Source of the DNA: Adhaeribacter aerolatus
GTDB lineage: Bacteria; Bacteroidota; Bacteroidia; Cytophagales; Hymenobacteraceae
Length of the DNA: 64,000 bases
Assembly (NCBI RefSeq): GCF_007991635.1
Contig: NZ_BJYS01000023.1
Coordinates: 1 to 64,000 of the forward strand
Reading direction: 5' to 3'
The notes under the pieces are model-generated. The model saw only the letters and a program-made list of their open reading frames with translations, made no database searches and had not been told where the DNA came from. Below are positions 26,068-35,351 of this stretch, one piece after another; position 1 is the first letter of the stretch; the number at the start of each line of letters is the position of its first letter. The position numbers and the translations under genes were made by a program.

Positions 26068-26868
26068 ATGTCCGCTATTCCAGACCAGTTGCACGCTAAA
26101 AAAACAAAGCTTTTTCTGGTGTTATGCAGTATTTTCCTGGCCAATGCCTTATTAGCAGAAATTATTGGGGTTAAAATATTTTCGGCGGAAGCCTTGCTGG
26201 GCTTACCCGGTGCCCAAATACCTTTATTGCCCGGCTTTACCCTCGATTTTAATTTAACAGCCGGCGTTATCATCTGGCCCATAGTATTTATTACCACGGA
26301 TATTATAAATGAATATTTTGGCAAAGAAGGCGTAAAACGAATCAGTATTATTACGGTCTGCCTCATCCTGTACATGTTTCTGGTAATTACCGTAATCACC
26401 AATTTACCGCCCGCTCAATTCTGGCTCGATGTCAACGGCAAAGATGCGGCTGGTAATGCTTTTAATATAGATTTTGCTTTTAACAGTATTTTCCGGCAAG
26501 GCGGCGGCATTATTATTGGGTCGGTAGTGGCATTTCTGATTTCCCAGTTTCTGGATGCCTCGGTGTTTCACTGGCTCCGTAAATTGAGCGGCAGCAAAAA
26601 AATATGGTTGCGGGCCACCGGTTCTACCTTGGTTTCACAACTGATTGATTCTTTTGTGGTACTGTTTATTGCCTTTTATGTTTTCGGTAACTGGAGCCTG
26701 CCCCAAATAATATCGGTAGCTATTATCAACTACATCTATAAATTTACGGTGGCCATTGTGCTTACGCCGCTTTTGTATATCGGCCATTATTTTATTGATG
26801 CTTATCTGGGTCGGGAAGCACCTATTGTGTTACAAGAAGCCGAAAGAGATCAAACTTTATCTACCTGA
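26068..26868 (+). CDS. Queuosine precursor transporter (YhhQ/VUT family)
   Basis: The 266-residue membrane protein has about seven helices. Blocks typical of the queuosine precursor transporter family include LANALLAEIIGVKIF, WPIVFITTDIINEYFGKEGVKR and RATGSTLVSQLIDSFVVLFIAFY. These proteins import preQ0/preQ1 for tRNA queuosine synthesis. There is a longer than usual loop after the third helix (LPPAQFWLDVNGKDAAGNAF). No queuosine biosynthesis gene is next to it. A loose -7 match (TACCTTTC) lies about 20 bp upstream. Confidence 0.9.
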   Translation: MSAIPDQLHAKKTKLFLVLCSIFLANALLAEIIGVKIFSAEALLGLPGAQIPLLPGFTLDFNLTAGVIIWPIVFITTDIINEYFGKEGVKRISIITVCLILYMFLVITVITNLPPAQFWLDVNGKDAAGNAFNIDFAFNSIFRQGGGIIIGSVVAFLISQFLDASVFHWLRKLSGSKKIWLRATGSTLVSQLIDSFVVLFIAFYVFGNWSLPQIISVAIINYIYKFTVAIVLTPLLYIGHYFIDAYLGREAPIVLQEAERDQTLST

Positions 26869-26966
26869 TAGATTTATCATCAACTTAAAATATAGGCGCT
26901 GATATTTTAAAGACTTGGGTAGGTACGGAATAATCTTATAACTAAATTGCGCAAAATATTTAAAGC

Positions 26967-27944
26967 ATGTCCAGAATACTTACCGGAATACAAAGTACCG
27001 GGCGGCCGCATTTAGGCAATTTACTTGGCGCTATTTTGCCGGCCATTACCCTTTCCCAAAACTCCGAAAACGAATCGCTTTATTTTATTGCCGACTTGCA
27101 CTCGCTTACCGCCGTACGCGAAGCCGAAGCGCTGCGCCAGAATACCTATGCGGTGGCCGCGGCCTGGCTGGCCTGCGGTTTCGATACGGACCGCAATATT
27201 TTTTACCGGCAGTCGGATGTACCTGAAGTATGCGAACTGACCTGGTACCTGAGCTGTTTTACGCCTTACCCCATGCTGGCCAATGCGCATTCTTTTAAAG
27301 ATAAAAGCAGCCGCTTGGCCGAGGTAAACGCCGGTTTGTTTACTTACCCGGTACTCATGACCGCCGACATAATTTTGTACGATGCCGAATTTGTGCCCGT
27401 TGGCAAAGACCAGATTCAGCACCTGGAAATTGCGCGTGATATTGCGAGTGCGTTTAATAACCGTTACGGCGAAACGTTTATATTACCGCAGGCGCGCGTA
27501 GATGAAACCGTGATGACTATTCCGGGGGTGAATGGCGAAAAAATGAGCAAATCCTACAACAATATCATTGATATTTTTGCTCCGGAAAAAGAATTGAAGA
27601 AGGTAGTTAAATCTATTATTTCGGACAGCAAAACCCTGGAAGAACCGAAAAACCCGGATGAGGACACAACTTTTAAATTATACTCTTTACTGGCTTCGCC
27701 CACCGAAGTAGAAACCATGCGCCAGAAATACCTGAATGGCAACTACGGTTACGGCCACGCCAAACAAGCTTTATTTGAATTAATACTTACTCGGTTTGCG
27801 CAGGAACGCGAGCAGTTTGATTATTACATGAACAACCTGCCCGAAATTGACGCGCGTTTAGCAGTGGGCGCTGAAAAAGCCCGGGCCATTGCCTCCCAAA
27901 CCCTGAAGCGCGTGCGGGAAAAAATTGGTTATTTGACGAAGTAG
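26967..27944 (+). CDS. trpS: Tryptophanyl-tRNA synthetase
   Basis: The 325-residue class I aminoacyl-tRNA synthetase charges tRNA-Trp. The HIGH-like motif is TGRPHLGN (11-18), and KMSKS is intact in NGEKMSKSYNN. DIILYDAEFVPVGKDQIQHLEIARD is the TrpRS tryptophan/ATP pocket. Length matches the short bacterial form. It stands alone and is followed by a bidirectional terminator. Confidence 0.96.
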   Translation: MSRILTGIQSTGRPHLGNLLGAILPAITLSQNSENESLYFIADLHSLTAVREAEALRQNTYAVAAAWLACGFDTDRNIFYRQSDVPEVCELTWYLSCFTPYPMLANAHSFKDKSSRLAEVNAGLFTYPVLMTADIILYDAEFVPVGKDQIQHLEIARDIASAFNNRYGETFILPQARVDETVMTIPGVNGEKMSKSYNNIIDIFAPEKELKKVVKSIISDSKTLEEPKNPDEDTTFKLYSLLASPTEVETMRQKYLNGNYGYGHAKQALFELILTRFAQEREQFDYYMNNLPEIDARLAVGAEKARAIASQTLKRVREKIGYLTK

Positions 27945-27975
27945 TTTACCTGAACCGATATATTGGCCCATAAAT

Positions 27976-28016
27976 AAAAATCCTGAGTAGCTAAATGGCC
28001 GCTCAGGATTTTTTAT
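27976..28016. terminator. Bidirectional terminator between trpS and a hypothetical gene
   Basis: Stem AAAAATCCTGAG / CTCAGGATTTTT with a 14-nt loop; A/T-runs flank both sides. It separates two convergent genes. Confidence 0.8.
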
Positions 28017-28030
28017 TTGGGTTTAATAAA

Positions 28031-28432
28031 TTATTCTGCTTTCCAGACTTCTTTTTTTATGGTATTGCCAACCGACAATATTAACCGGGTAGGATTTGGT
28101 ACCAGCACCAGTCTCGATTCTTTATTCGGATATTCGTCGGTATCAACCCAAACGCCCTCGCCTTTAAAAGTTTCGCCACCGGTATTGCCTAATAAATTAC
28201 TTGGTAAGTAAGCGGTTGGTAAAAGCACGTCAGAATCCGGACAAATGCGCTCGTGCACTTCTTCCAGTACTTCCTCCAGGTAATCGCCGTAGGTTTCGTT
28301 AAAGTCATCTTCCAAATCGTGAAGTTCTTCCTCAACCTCGTCGTAGCGCTCATCGTTATACGATAATTTACTTAACTCCGCTTTTTTCTCGATTATCGAT
28401 ACGAGGGACGTATTTAATTCTGCAATATTCAT
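28031..28432 (-). CDS. Conserved-looking acidic hypothetical protein
   Basis: The 133-residue protein has no signal or membrane segment. Residues 1-65 look like an acidic helical hairpin (NERYDEVEEELHDLEDDFNETYGDYLEEVLEEVHER). The second half is strand-like with LLPTAYLP, GVWVDTDEYPNKESRLVLVPNPTRLIL. Coding quality is good and an ATG start is clear, so I take it as a real gene. I do not recognise a family or function. It is convergent with trpS and divergent from hppD. Confidence 0.72.
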   Translation of the reverse strand: MNIAELNTSLVSIIEKKAELSKLSYNDERYDEVEEELHDLEDDFNETYGDYLEEVLEEVHERICPDSDVLLPTAYLPSNLLGNTGGETFKGEGVWVDTDEYPNKESRLVLVPNPTRLILSVGNTIKKEVWKAE

Positions 28433-28572
28433 AAAAGCAACTGCTATAGATTTAATACAAAGTTTAAAACATGAACGGGTATTTCCAAGTAAATACCTAT
28501 ATTTTACAAAATAACTAAATCTTCTGCATTATCTGGTTCCTAAATAAAAAATTGGTAAAAATATTCCCTGTT

Positions 28573-29679
28573 ATGGACCAAAGCAGTACTACCGACTTTT
28601 TACCCTTAAACGGCACCGACCACCTGGAATTTTACGTGGGCAATGCCAAACAAGCGGCGCATTATTACCAGGCAGCCTTCGGGTTTGAATTGGTTGCCTA
28701 TGCTGGCCCCGAAACCGGCTGGCGCGATGGGACTTCGTACGTACTGCAACAAGGTAAAGTTAGGTTGGTGCTTACAGCCTCGCTCTTGCCTGGTTCGGAT
28801 ATTGCGCAGCACGTACAAAAACACGGCGATGGCGTAAAGGTGCTGGCGCTGTGGGTAGATAATGCCGAAAAATCGTTTCGGGAAACCGTGAGCCGCGGCG
28901 CTATTCCGGCTTTCGCTCCCCAAACGTTAACCGATAATTTTGGCGAAGTAAAAACAGCCTCTATTTATACCTACGGCGATACCCTGCATACATTTGTAGA
29001 ACGGAAAAATTACAGTGGGCCCTTTATGCCGGGTTACGTTGCCCGCCAAAGTTCTTTTAAAGCTACACCGCTGGGGCTAAAGTATGTAGATCATTGCGTA
29101 GGTAATGTAGGCTGGGGCGAGATGAATAAATGGGTTCGTTTTTACGAAGAGGTAATGGGCTTTAAACTACTGATTACCTTCGACGACAGTGATATTTCAA
29201 CGGATTATTCGGCCTTGATGTCTAAAGTAGTTTCGAATGGAAACGGCTACATTAAATTCCCGATCAACGAGCCCGCCGAAGGTAAAAAGAAATCCCAGAT
29301 AGAAGAATATTTAGACAATTACGGCGGCCCCGGCGTACAGCATATTGCCCTGGCGACCGATGATATCTTGCATACCGTAGCCGAATTGCGCCAACGCGGC
29401 GTTGAGTTTTTAACCGTACCCCAAACGTACTACAGTGATTTATTAGATCGCGTGGGTCAGATTGACGAAGACCTGCCTTCCTTACGGGATCTGAATATTT
29501 TAGTAGACCGCGACGAGGAAGGCTACCTGCTGCAGATTTTTACCAAACCCGTAGAAGACCGGCCCACGTTGTTTTACGAGATAATTCAGCGCAAAGGCGC
29601 TAAATCGTTTGGGAAAGGCAACTTTAAAGCCCTTTTCGAGGCCATTGAGCGCGAACAAGCTTTACGGGGTAATTTGTAA
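28573..29679 (+). CDS. hppD: 4-hydroxyphenylpyruvate dioxygenase
   Basis: The 368-residue Fe(II) enzyme converts 4-hydroxyphenylpyruvate to homogentisate in tyrosine breakdown. Two vicinal-oxygen-chelate domains are seen. Iron ligands are in DHCVGNVGW (His), VQHIALATDDI (His) and PTLFYEIIQRKG (Glu). The product-side KSFGKGNFKALFEAIE tail is typical. A TTG seven codons upstream would lengthen it, but ATG 28573 gives the normal N-terminus. No homogentisate dioxygenase is adjacent in this window. Confidence 0.95.
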   Translation: MDQSSTTDFLPLNGTDHLEFYVGNAKQAAHYYQAAFGFELVAYAGPETGWRDGTSYVLQQGKVRLVLTASLLPGSDIAQHVQKHGDGVKVLALWVDNAEKSFRETVSRGAIPAFAPQTLTDNFGEVKTASIYTYGDTLHTFVERKNYSGPFMPGYVARQSSFKATPLGLKYVDHCVGNVGWGEMNKWVRFYEEVMGFKLLITFDDSDISTDYSALMSKVVSNGNGYIKFPINEPAEGKKKSQIEEYLDNYGGPGVQHIALATDDILHTVAELRQRGVEFLTVPQTYYSDLLDRVGQIDEDLPSLRDLNILVDRDEEGYLLQIFTKPVEDRPTLFYEIIQRKGAKSFGKGNFKALFEAIEREQALRGNL

Positions 29680-29757
29680 TTCTTAATTTTAACCTTAACT
29701 TAACTCCAACCAAAAGTCCGGTTTGCCGGATGTTACCTATTAATCAAAAATAAAACT

Positions 29758-31491
29758 ATGTTAGAACCAGCTATTCAAAGCAAAATAGACTCCTGGCTAA
29801 ATGGCCCTTACGACGACGAGACCAAAGCCGAAATAAAAAGATTATCGGATTCCGGCGAAAACGAAGCCTTAAACGATGCCTTTTACCAGGACTTAGAATT
29901 TGGTACCGGCGGCTTACGGGGTATAATGGGCGTGGGCAGCAACCGCATGAATAAATATACCCTGGGTGCCGCTACCCAGGGCCTAAGTAATTACCTTAAA
30001 AAATCTTTTGCCAACGAGCAAGTAAAAGTAGCCGTGGCCCACGACAGCCGGAACAACAGCCCGGAATTTGCGCGCATTGTAGCCAACGTTTTCAGCGCCA
30101 ACGATATTAAAGTTTACTTTTTTGAAGCCCTTCGCCCCACCCCCGAGCTCTCGTTTGCCATCCGGCATCTGGGCTGCCACAGCGGCGTGGTACTAACGGC
30201 TTCGCACAACCCCAAAGAATACAACGGCTACAAGGCCTACTGGAACGACGGCGGCCAGGTGGTAGCCCCGCACGATAAAAATATTATCAACGAGGTAAAT
30301 GCGATATCAAGTATTAACGAAATAAAATTCGAACCCAAGGAAGAAAATATTCAGGTAATCGGGGCCGAAGTAGATAATGCTTACATCGAAATGGTAGCAG
30401 GTTTGGCCGTAAACCCCGAAGTAATTAAGCGACAGCACGATTTAAAAATTGTGTACACGCCAATTCACGGTACCGGTATTACGTTGGTGCCGAAAGTACT
30501 GGAGCGGCTGGGCTTTACCAATGTAACTATTGTGCAGGAGCAGGCTACGCCGGATGGCAATTTCCCGACGGTAGTTTACCCAAACCCCGAAGAAAAAGAC
30601 GCCATGAATTTGGCTTTGCAGAAAGCCCAAGAGATTGATGCCGACCTGGTACTGGCCACCGACCCCGATGCCGACCGCGTGGGTATTGGCGTAAAAAATC
30701 TAAACGGCGAATTTGTACTGCTAAACGGTAACCAAACCGGGAGTTTACTGATTTATTACCTGATTAAAGCCTGGCACGATGCCGGTAAACTAACCGGTAA
30801 AGAATTTGTGGCCTACACCATCGTAACCACCGACCTGATTGGCGAGATTGCGAAAAAGTACAACGTAAAAGTTTACCAAACCCTGACCGGCTTTAAATAT
30901 ATTGCCGAAGTAATCCGCTCTTTAGAAGGGAAAGAACAATTTATTGGCGGCGGCGAAGAAAGTTATGGGTATTTGGTAGGCGATTCGGTGCGCGATAAAG
31001 ATGCCGTAGCTTCCTGCGCCATGATTGCCGAAATGGCCGCGGCGGCTAAAGACCAGGGCAAAACCTTGTACCAGCTCATGATTAGCATGTACCAGGAGTT
31101 CCGGTTTTACAAAGAAGAATTAATCTCCCTTACTAAAAAAGGCCAGCGGGGCCAGCAGGAAATAGCCGAAATGATGCAGGAACTCCGGCAGAATCCGCCC
31201 CAAACCATTAATGGTTCGCCGGTGGTGCAAATCCGCGATTATAAGTCCGGCGAAGTTAAGAACGTAGCAACCGACGCCAACGAAACCATAGAGATGGAAC
31301 GTTCAAACGTGCTGCAGTTTATTACCGCCGATGGCTCTAAAATATCAGCCCGACCATCGGGTACCGAACCAAAGATTAAGTTTTACTTCAGCGTAAACGA
31401 ATCTCTGGCCTCTGAAACCGATTTCGATAAAGTAAACCAAGCTTTGTCGCAACGCGTGCAGGATATTATTTCGGATATGAAACTTAAGTAA
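29758..31491 (+). CDS. Phosphoglucomutase / phosphomannomutase family enzyme
   Basis: The 577-residue protein is an alpha-D-phosphohexomutase of the long PgcA-like type. The phosphoserine loop TASHNP is at 147-152, the metal loop DPDADRVGI in the middle, the sugar-specificity loop GGGEESYGYLVGD, and the phosphate-binding RPSGTEPKIKFY near the end. The N-terminal FGTGGLRGIMGVG is typical of the group. It interconverts hexose 1- and 6-phosphates; glucose versus mannose preference cannot be read with certainty. Single gene, ended by a strong terminator. Confidence 0.93.
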   Translation: MLEPAIQSKIDSWLNGPYDDETKAEIKRLSDSGENEALNDAFYQDLEFGTGGLRGIMGVGSNRMNKYTLGAATQGLSNYLKKSFANEQVKVAVAHDSRNNSPEFARIVANVFSANDIKVYFFEALRPTPELSFAIRHLGCHSGVVLTASHNPKEYNGYKAYWNDGGQVVAPHDKNIINEVNAISSINEIKFEPKEENIQVIGAEVDNAYIEMVAGLAVNPEVIKRQHDLKIVYTPIHGTGITLVPKVLERLGFTNVTIVQEQATPDGNFPTVVYPNPEEKDAMNLALQKAQEIDADLVLATDPDADRVGIGVKNLNGEFVLLNGNQTGSLLIYYLIKAWHDAGKLTGKEFVAYTIVTTDLIGEIAKKYNVKVYQTLTGFKYIAEVIRSLEGKEQFIGGGEESYGYLVGDSVRDKDAVASCAMIAEMAAAAKDQGKTLYQLMISMYQEFRFYKEELISLTKKGQRGQQEIAEMMQELRQNPPQTINGSPVVQIRDYKSGEVKNVATDANETIEMERSNVLQFITADGSKISARPSGTEPKIKFYFSVNESLASETDFDKVNQALSQRVQDIISDMKLK

Positions 31492-31507
31492 GCTGATAAA
31501 CTTAAAT

Positions 31508-31546
31508 AAAAATGCCTGCTTTTAAATTCTAAAAGCAGGCATTTTT
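31508..31546. terminator. Bidirectional terminator, 17-bp perfect stem
   Basis: AAAAATGCCTGCTTTTA (31508-31524) pairs exactly with TAAAAGCAGGCATTTTT (31530-31546) across a 5-nt loop. It lies between the convergent phosphohexomutase and catalase genes. Confidence 0.88.
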
Positions 31547-31567
31547 AATGGACTTTAGAAAGGTTAA

Positions 31568-33223
31568 TTAATAAGGTCTGGCTTCGTGCGAAACCCGCTG
31601 CGCATCTTCCACCCCTTCTCTGGGCGAAGTAGCACCAATTGGTCCTTTATCGCTTTGGTTTTTGAGTTTAAGCTGGAGGCCTTCGGCTACCCGGCGGCCG
31701 TAATCTTCATCAGCCAACGTAAAGTGCTCCACCATTTTATCCTGAATCTTCTTATCGCAGGTGCTAAGGGTCGTAACCAGGTTTAAAATCAGTTCATCGC
31801 GTTCCCAATCTTCAAAATTGCGGAACGTTTCGCCGGCCTGCTTAAAGTTGTTGGTCCGGTCAATTTTTTGCCGCACTAAATTCGCCTCGTAGCGAGGTAT
31901 ATAATCCTTACCAGCGCGCTGGGCTTCCTGCAAACCACCTAAGAATGATGGCTCGTAGTTAATATGCGGGTTCTGACCTTCGGCAAAATCAGTATTAAAC
32001 GCCATTTGGCCGCCCCGCTGGTTGGTAGCAACTTTTACCCTGGGCGCATTAATAGGTAGTTGTAAATAGTTTGCGCCTACGCGGTAACGCTGGGTATCGG
32101 AGTAAGAGAAGGTACGGCCCTGCAGCATTTTATCGTCGGAGAAATCCAGACCATCTACCAAAACGCCGGTACCAAATGCCGAAAGTTCTACTTCGTTAAA
32201 ATAATCAACCGGGTTCCGGTTCAAGGTCATTTTACCCACGGGGCGCCATGGGAATTGTTCTTTGGGCCACAACTTGGTATCATCCAGCGGGTCAAAATCC
32301 AGTTCCGGATGTTCATCATCGCTCATTATTTGCACAAACAGTTCCCACTGCGGGAAGTTGCCGGCTTTAATGGCTTCGTATAAATCCTGGGTAGCGTGGT
32401 TAAAATTCTTACCCTGAATTTCTTCTGCTTCGGCTTGGGTCAGGTTGCGAATACCCTGCAACGGCTCCCAATGATATTTTACCAGCACTGCTTCGCCATC
32501 GGCATTTACCCATTTATAGGTATTAACGCCGGAGCCCTGCATTTGCCGGTAATTGGCCGGAATACCCCACGGCGAAAACAGGAAAGTAGCCATATGGGTA
32601 GATTCGGGCGTGCCGGCAATAAAGTCAAAAATCCGCTCGCCGCTCTGAATGTTTGTTACCGGGTCTGGCTTTTGGGAGTGAATCAGGTCCGGGAACTTCA
32701 TGGCATCTCGGATGAAGAATATTTTAAGGTTATTACCTACTAAATCCCAGTTACCTTCTTCGGTGTAGAATTTAACGGCAAAGCCGCGAGGGTCGCGTAA
32801 GGTTTCCGGCGAATGGGTGCCGTGGCCTACCGTAGAAAACCGCACAAACACCGGCGTTTGCTTTCCTTTTTCCTGAAATAATTTAGCTCTGGTATATTTT
32901 GCAACAGGCTCATCTCCTACGCTTCCGTAGGCTTCGAAAACACCATGGGCACCAGCTCCCCGGGCATGCACTACCCGTTCCGGAACCCGCTCCCGATCAA
33001 AATGAGAAATCTTCTCAATAAAGTGGTAGTTTTCCATGGTGGCAGGTCCGCGATTGCCAACCGTGCGGATATTCTGATTATCCACAACCGGGTGTCCTTG
33101 ACGGGTGGTCAGAATCCGTTCGCCGGTTCCCATTCCATTGCCGCCGGAACTTCCCTGGCCGTTACCGGCACCATTTCCGTTGGCACCGTGGTTGAGTGGT
33201 GTTTGGTTTTCTTCTTTTATCAT
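31568..33223 (-). CDS. Monofunctional haem catalase
   Basis: The 551-residue catalase breaks down hydrogen peroxide. Active-site elements are present: distal His in [12 protein letters not shown], the Asn in [16 protein letters not shown], and the proximal Tyr region [44 protein letters not shown] is the family core. Size is that of a small-subunit catalase with short tail. The first 35 residues are unusual, rich in Gly and Asn ([18 protein letters not shown]), probably disordered. Single gene; a 245-bp leader upstream shows no clear promoter or OxyR-like site that I can defend. Confidence 0.95.
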   Translation of the reverse strand: MIKEENQTPLNHGANGNGAGNGQGSSGGNGMGTGERILTTRQGHPVVDNQNIRTVGNRGPATMENYHFIEKISHFDRERVPERVVHARGAGAHGVFEAYGSVGDEPVAKYTRAKLFQEKGKQTPVFVRFSTVGHGTHSPETLRDPRGFAVKFYTEEGNWDLVGNNLKIFFIRDAMKFPDLIHSQKPDPVTNIQSGERIFDFIAGTPESTHMATFLFSPWGIPANYRQMQGSGVNTYKWVNADGEAVLVKYHWEPLQGIRNLTQAEAEEIQGKNFNHATQDLYEAIKAGNFPQWELFVQIMSDDEHPELDFDPLDDTKLWPKEQFPWRPVGKMTLNRNPVDYFNEVELSAFGTGVLVDGLDFSDDKMLQGRTFSYSDTQRYRVGANYLQLPINAPRVKVATNQRGGQMAFNTDFAEGQNPHINYEPSFLGGLQEAQRAGKDYIPRYEANLVRQKIDRTNNFKQAGETFRNFEDWERDELILNLVTTLSTCDKKIQDKMVEHFTLADEDYGRRVAEGLQLKLKNQSDKGPIGATSPREGVEDAQRVSHEARPY

Positions 33224-33468
33224 AGCCTTTTAGTTAAACAATCATTTTTTATTTACCCGTAAGATGGTCTAAATGTTTTAAAAAAGGCTTGTTTTTTATC
33301 CGGAAAAAGAAAGTTTATTTAATATTATTTATTGGATACCCAGTAGTTAAGATTTCAACCGTTCGGATGCACTATATACCGGCTTAGTTTATTTGGTGGT
33401 AACCTAACCAGCGGTACTATTTTAACTCAGTTGCTCGGTAGTCTTCTTAAGTATAGAAGTCTTTAATC

Positions 33469-34548
33469 TTACTTTTCCCACTTTTTAACCCAGGCCGGGT
33501 AATCGGTTGAGAGTAATTTAGCCGGACGCGTATTGTACCAACTATAACCTACCCGCCGTTCATTTTCTATTTCGGCTAAGGTGTATCGCTTTATGCCATC
33601 GCGGCCGGTAAAAATAGGTTTATTTGTTTCGAGTTCGTAAAAGCGGGCCCAACTTACCGCTTGCGGGTTTTCTAGCACTTTCACCTCTCGTCCGGTTGGC
33701 TGCGTGGCATCTGTTATGCGTTGCGTAGTAATACCGGTAATCTTCACTTTATCTAACCAGGCTACTGCCGCCCGTACGGCTTGTTTAATTTCCGGGCTCG
33801 GATTTGGAATACTCATTAGGAATTCCAAGACCGCCACCGATTCGGAACTGCTTAAAGAAGCTAACTCGAATTTTCGGGCAGAGGTTGGCTGTAATGTTTT
33901 GTAATGATGTTGGGCACCCCAGGCCGTAAGTACTCCGTTTTGGTAATACTGAGCTTTTAAAATGCACTGGACTCCTTTTGCTACCGCAGTTTTGGCTTTG
34001 GCTGCTATTTTTTTATCTACGGCACTGTAACCGTCAATTTTTTCGGCGGTGCTTTTTAATACTCCCAGTGCATCCGTCATGGCACCGTCGTTAAAGGTAA
34101 TATGCTTGTGATAACTGCTCGTGTCGGGGTAAGATTGCGACCAGCCACCGTTAGGGTACTGCGCCTGTAGTAAGTAATTTATGCCTTTTTCAGCAGCTTT
34201 TAAATATTCCGGATTTCTGGTTTGAGCGTGCGCTTTAACTAAATAATTTATTTCGTAAGTGGTAGATTTATCGTCGATAGTAGCATCGGGCAGCGTCTTA
34301 TCAATTAATAGCTGCGCTTTTTGAGCAACGGTAATTTTTTTCCGGTAATCAGTAGCATTGCCTTTGTATTGCGGCCAGCCACCATTTGCCCGTTGGTATA
34401 ACAGCATCTTTTCCGCTACCGAATCAGTTTTAACTACCTGCCGGGTAACCCACCCATTACTTTTTGCCTCAGCAATATATCCGGTTAAAAATAAACCGTT
34501 GAAGAAAACAAAAAGCAAAACTAAATACCTGCAAGAAAAAAACCGCAT
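33469..34548 (-). CDS. Pectate lyase, PL10-like
   Basis: The 359-residue secreted protein has an N-terminal signal (FFSCRYLVLLFVFFNGLF). The body is an alpha/alpha barrel type with QRANGGWPQYKGNATDY, TTYEINYLVKAHAQT, AQYPNGGWSQSYPD, the catalytic-face ITFNDGAMTDALGVL, and AVSWARFYELETNKPIFTGRDG followed by YSWYNTRPAKLL, all familiar from PelA/PL10 enzymes. These cleave polygalacturonate by beta-elimination using calcium. No other pectin gene lies next to it, so it probably acts as a lone exoenzyme. Family call is confident; secretion route (Sec, then surface or periplasm) is not resolved. Confidence 0.87.
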   Translation of the reverse strand: MRFFSCRYLVLLFVFFNGLFLTGYIAEAKSNGWVTRQVVKTDSVAEKMLLYQRANGGWPQYKGNATDYRKKITVAQKAQLLIDKTLPDATIDDKSTTYEINYLVKAHAQTRNPEYLKAAEKGINYLLQAQYPNGGWSQSYPDTSSYHKHITFNDGAMTDALGVLKSTAEKIDGYSAVDKKIAAKAKTAVAKGVQCILKAQYYQNGVLTAWGAQHHYKTLQPTSARKFELASLSSSESVAVLEFLMSIPNPSPEIKQAVRAAVAWLDKVKITGITTQRITDATQPTGREVKVLENPQAVSWARFYELETNKPIFTGRDGIKRYTLAEIENERRVGYSWYNTRPAKLLSTDYPAWVKKWEK

Positions 34549-34721
34549 AGAATAAACATGATAAGTATTTATGGCAAGAAACTATCTTTAAGAGTTTTTA
34601 TCAACCCAAATGCTTTAGAAGTTAAACAAAATTACCACATCACCTACCTGACCCAGTCAGGAACTTGTATAAAGCTATCTATACTAATTGACTGCACAAT
34701 TGCCAGGGGCATAAATCAGTG

Positions 34722-35030
34722 CTACCGGCCAGAATAGGCAAAAAGAGATTTATCAATCAAGGACACCCGAACAGTATCGCCGACCCGATAGGAAATACGA
34801 GAAGTTCTAATCCGTAATCCATCTTCGTGGAGTACTGCTACCATGTTGGGATCCTTTACCCGCCGCAATAAAAAGGATTTTCTACAGGAAGGGGATAAAT
34901 TATCCGTACTAGTTGATACCAGCACCTTCTCCACTATTAAATCATCATTCATAAAATAATTTGGTTCCGCAGTTTGGCAACGGGTAAATAAAGCAAAAGT
35001 AAGAACCAAGAAGAGTAAAAGTTTTTTCAT
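34722..35030 (-). CDS. Small exported hypothetical protein, likely lipoprotein
   Basis: A 102-residue protein with a hydrophobic signal and a Cys at about residue 19 in FTRCQTAE, a weak lipobox. The mature part is basic with strands (RKSFLLRRVKDPNMVAVLHEDGLRIRTSRISYRVGDTVRVSL), reminiscent of a small beta-barrel or OB-like fold. I do not recognise a family. A -7 box (TACCTTTG on the minus strand, 35224-35231) lies 194 bp upstream, so a long leader is possible. Confidence 0.6.
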   Translation of the reverse strand: MKKLLLFLVLTFALFTRCQTAEPNYFMNDDLIVEKVLVSTSTDNLSPSCRKSFLLRRVKDPNMVAVLHEDGLRIRTSRISYRVGDTVRVSLIDKSLFAYSGR

Positions 35031-35296
35031 ATAGTTTAAATTTATTAAATACCCAATGATGACATAAATATAAATATTATTATATATTTAAAAAATCATA
35101 TTATAATTTTAATTATTCTTTTACTTTCCTATTATTAACCTTATCTGCTCATACTAAAATTAGCTTAATTATAAATCGATTCATAAACTAGGAATGTTGG
35201 TAACAGTCGAATAACCAAAAAAACAAAGGTACAATCGGGGTAAATAGGCTTGCAGAAAGACCCTTTTTCTGATACGCTAATATTTTTGCAAATAAA
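35031..35296. other. A/T-rich gap before dnaB terminator
   Basis: Mostly A/T, with no open frame worth calling. The only motif I see is a minus-strand TACCTTTG at 35224-35231 that could serve the small lipoprotein gene to the left. Confidence 0.4.
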
Positions 35297-35331
35297 AAAA
35301 GCCCGGCTCTGTTAAATAGAGCCGGGCTTTT
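35297..35331. terminator. Strong terminator after dnaB
   Basis: Perfect 14-bp stem AAAAGCCCGGCTCT / AGAGCCGGGCTTTT with a 7-nt loop. The U-tract is longest for leftward transcripts, which fits termination of dnaB. Confidence 0.88.
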
Positions 35332-35351
35332 AAGTAAATATTGATCTGCGT

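Noticed and set aside
31568-33223. Gly/Asn-rich catalase N-terminus as a frameshift artefact
   Set aside because: The frame is continuous, starts with ATG, and low-complexity N-termini occur in catalases of this type.
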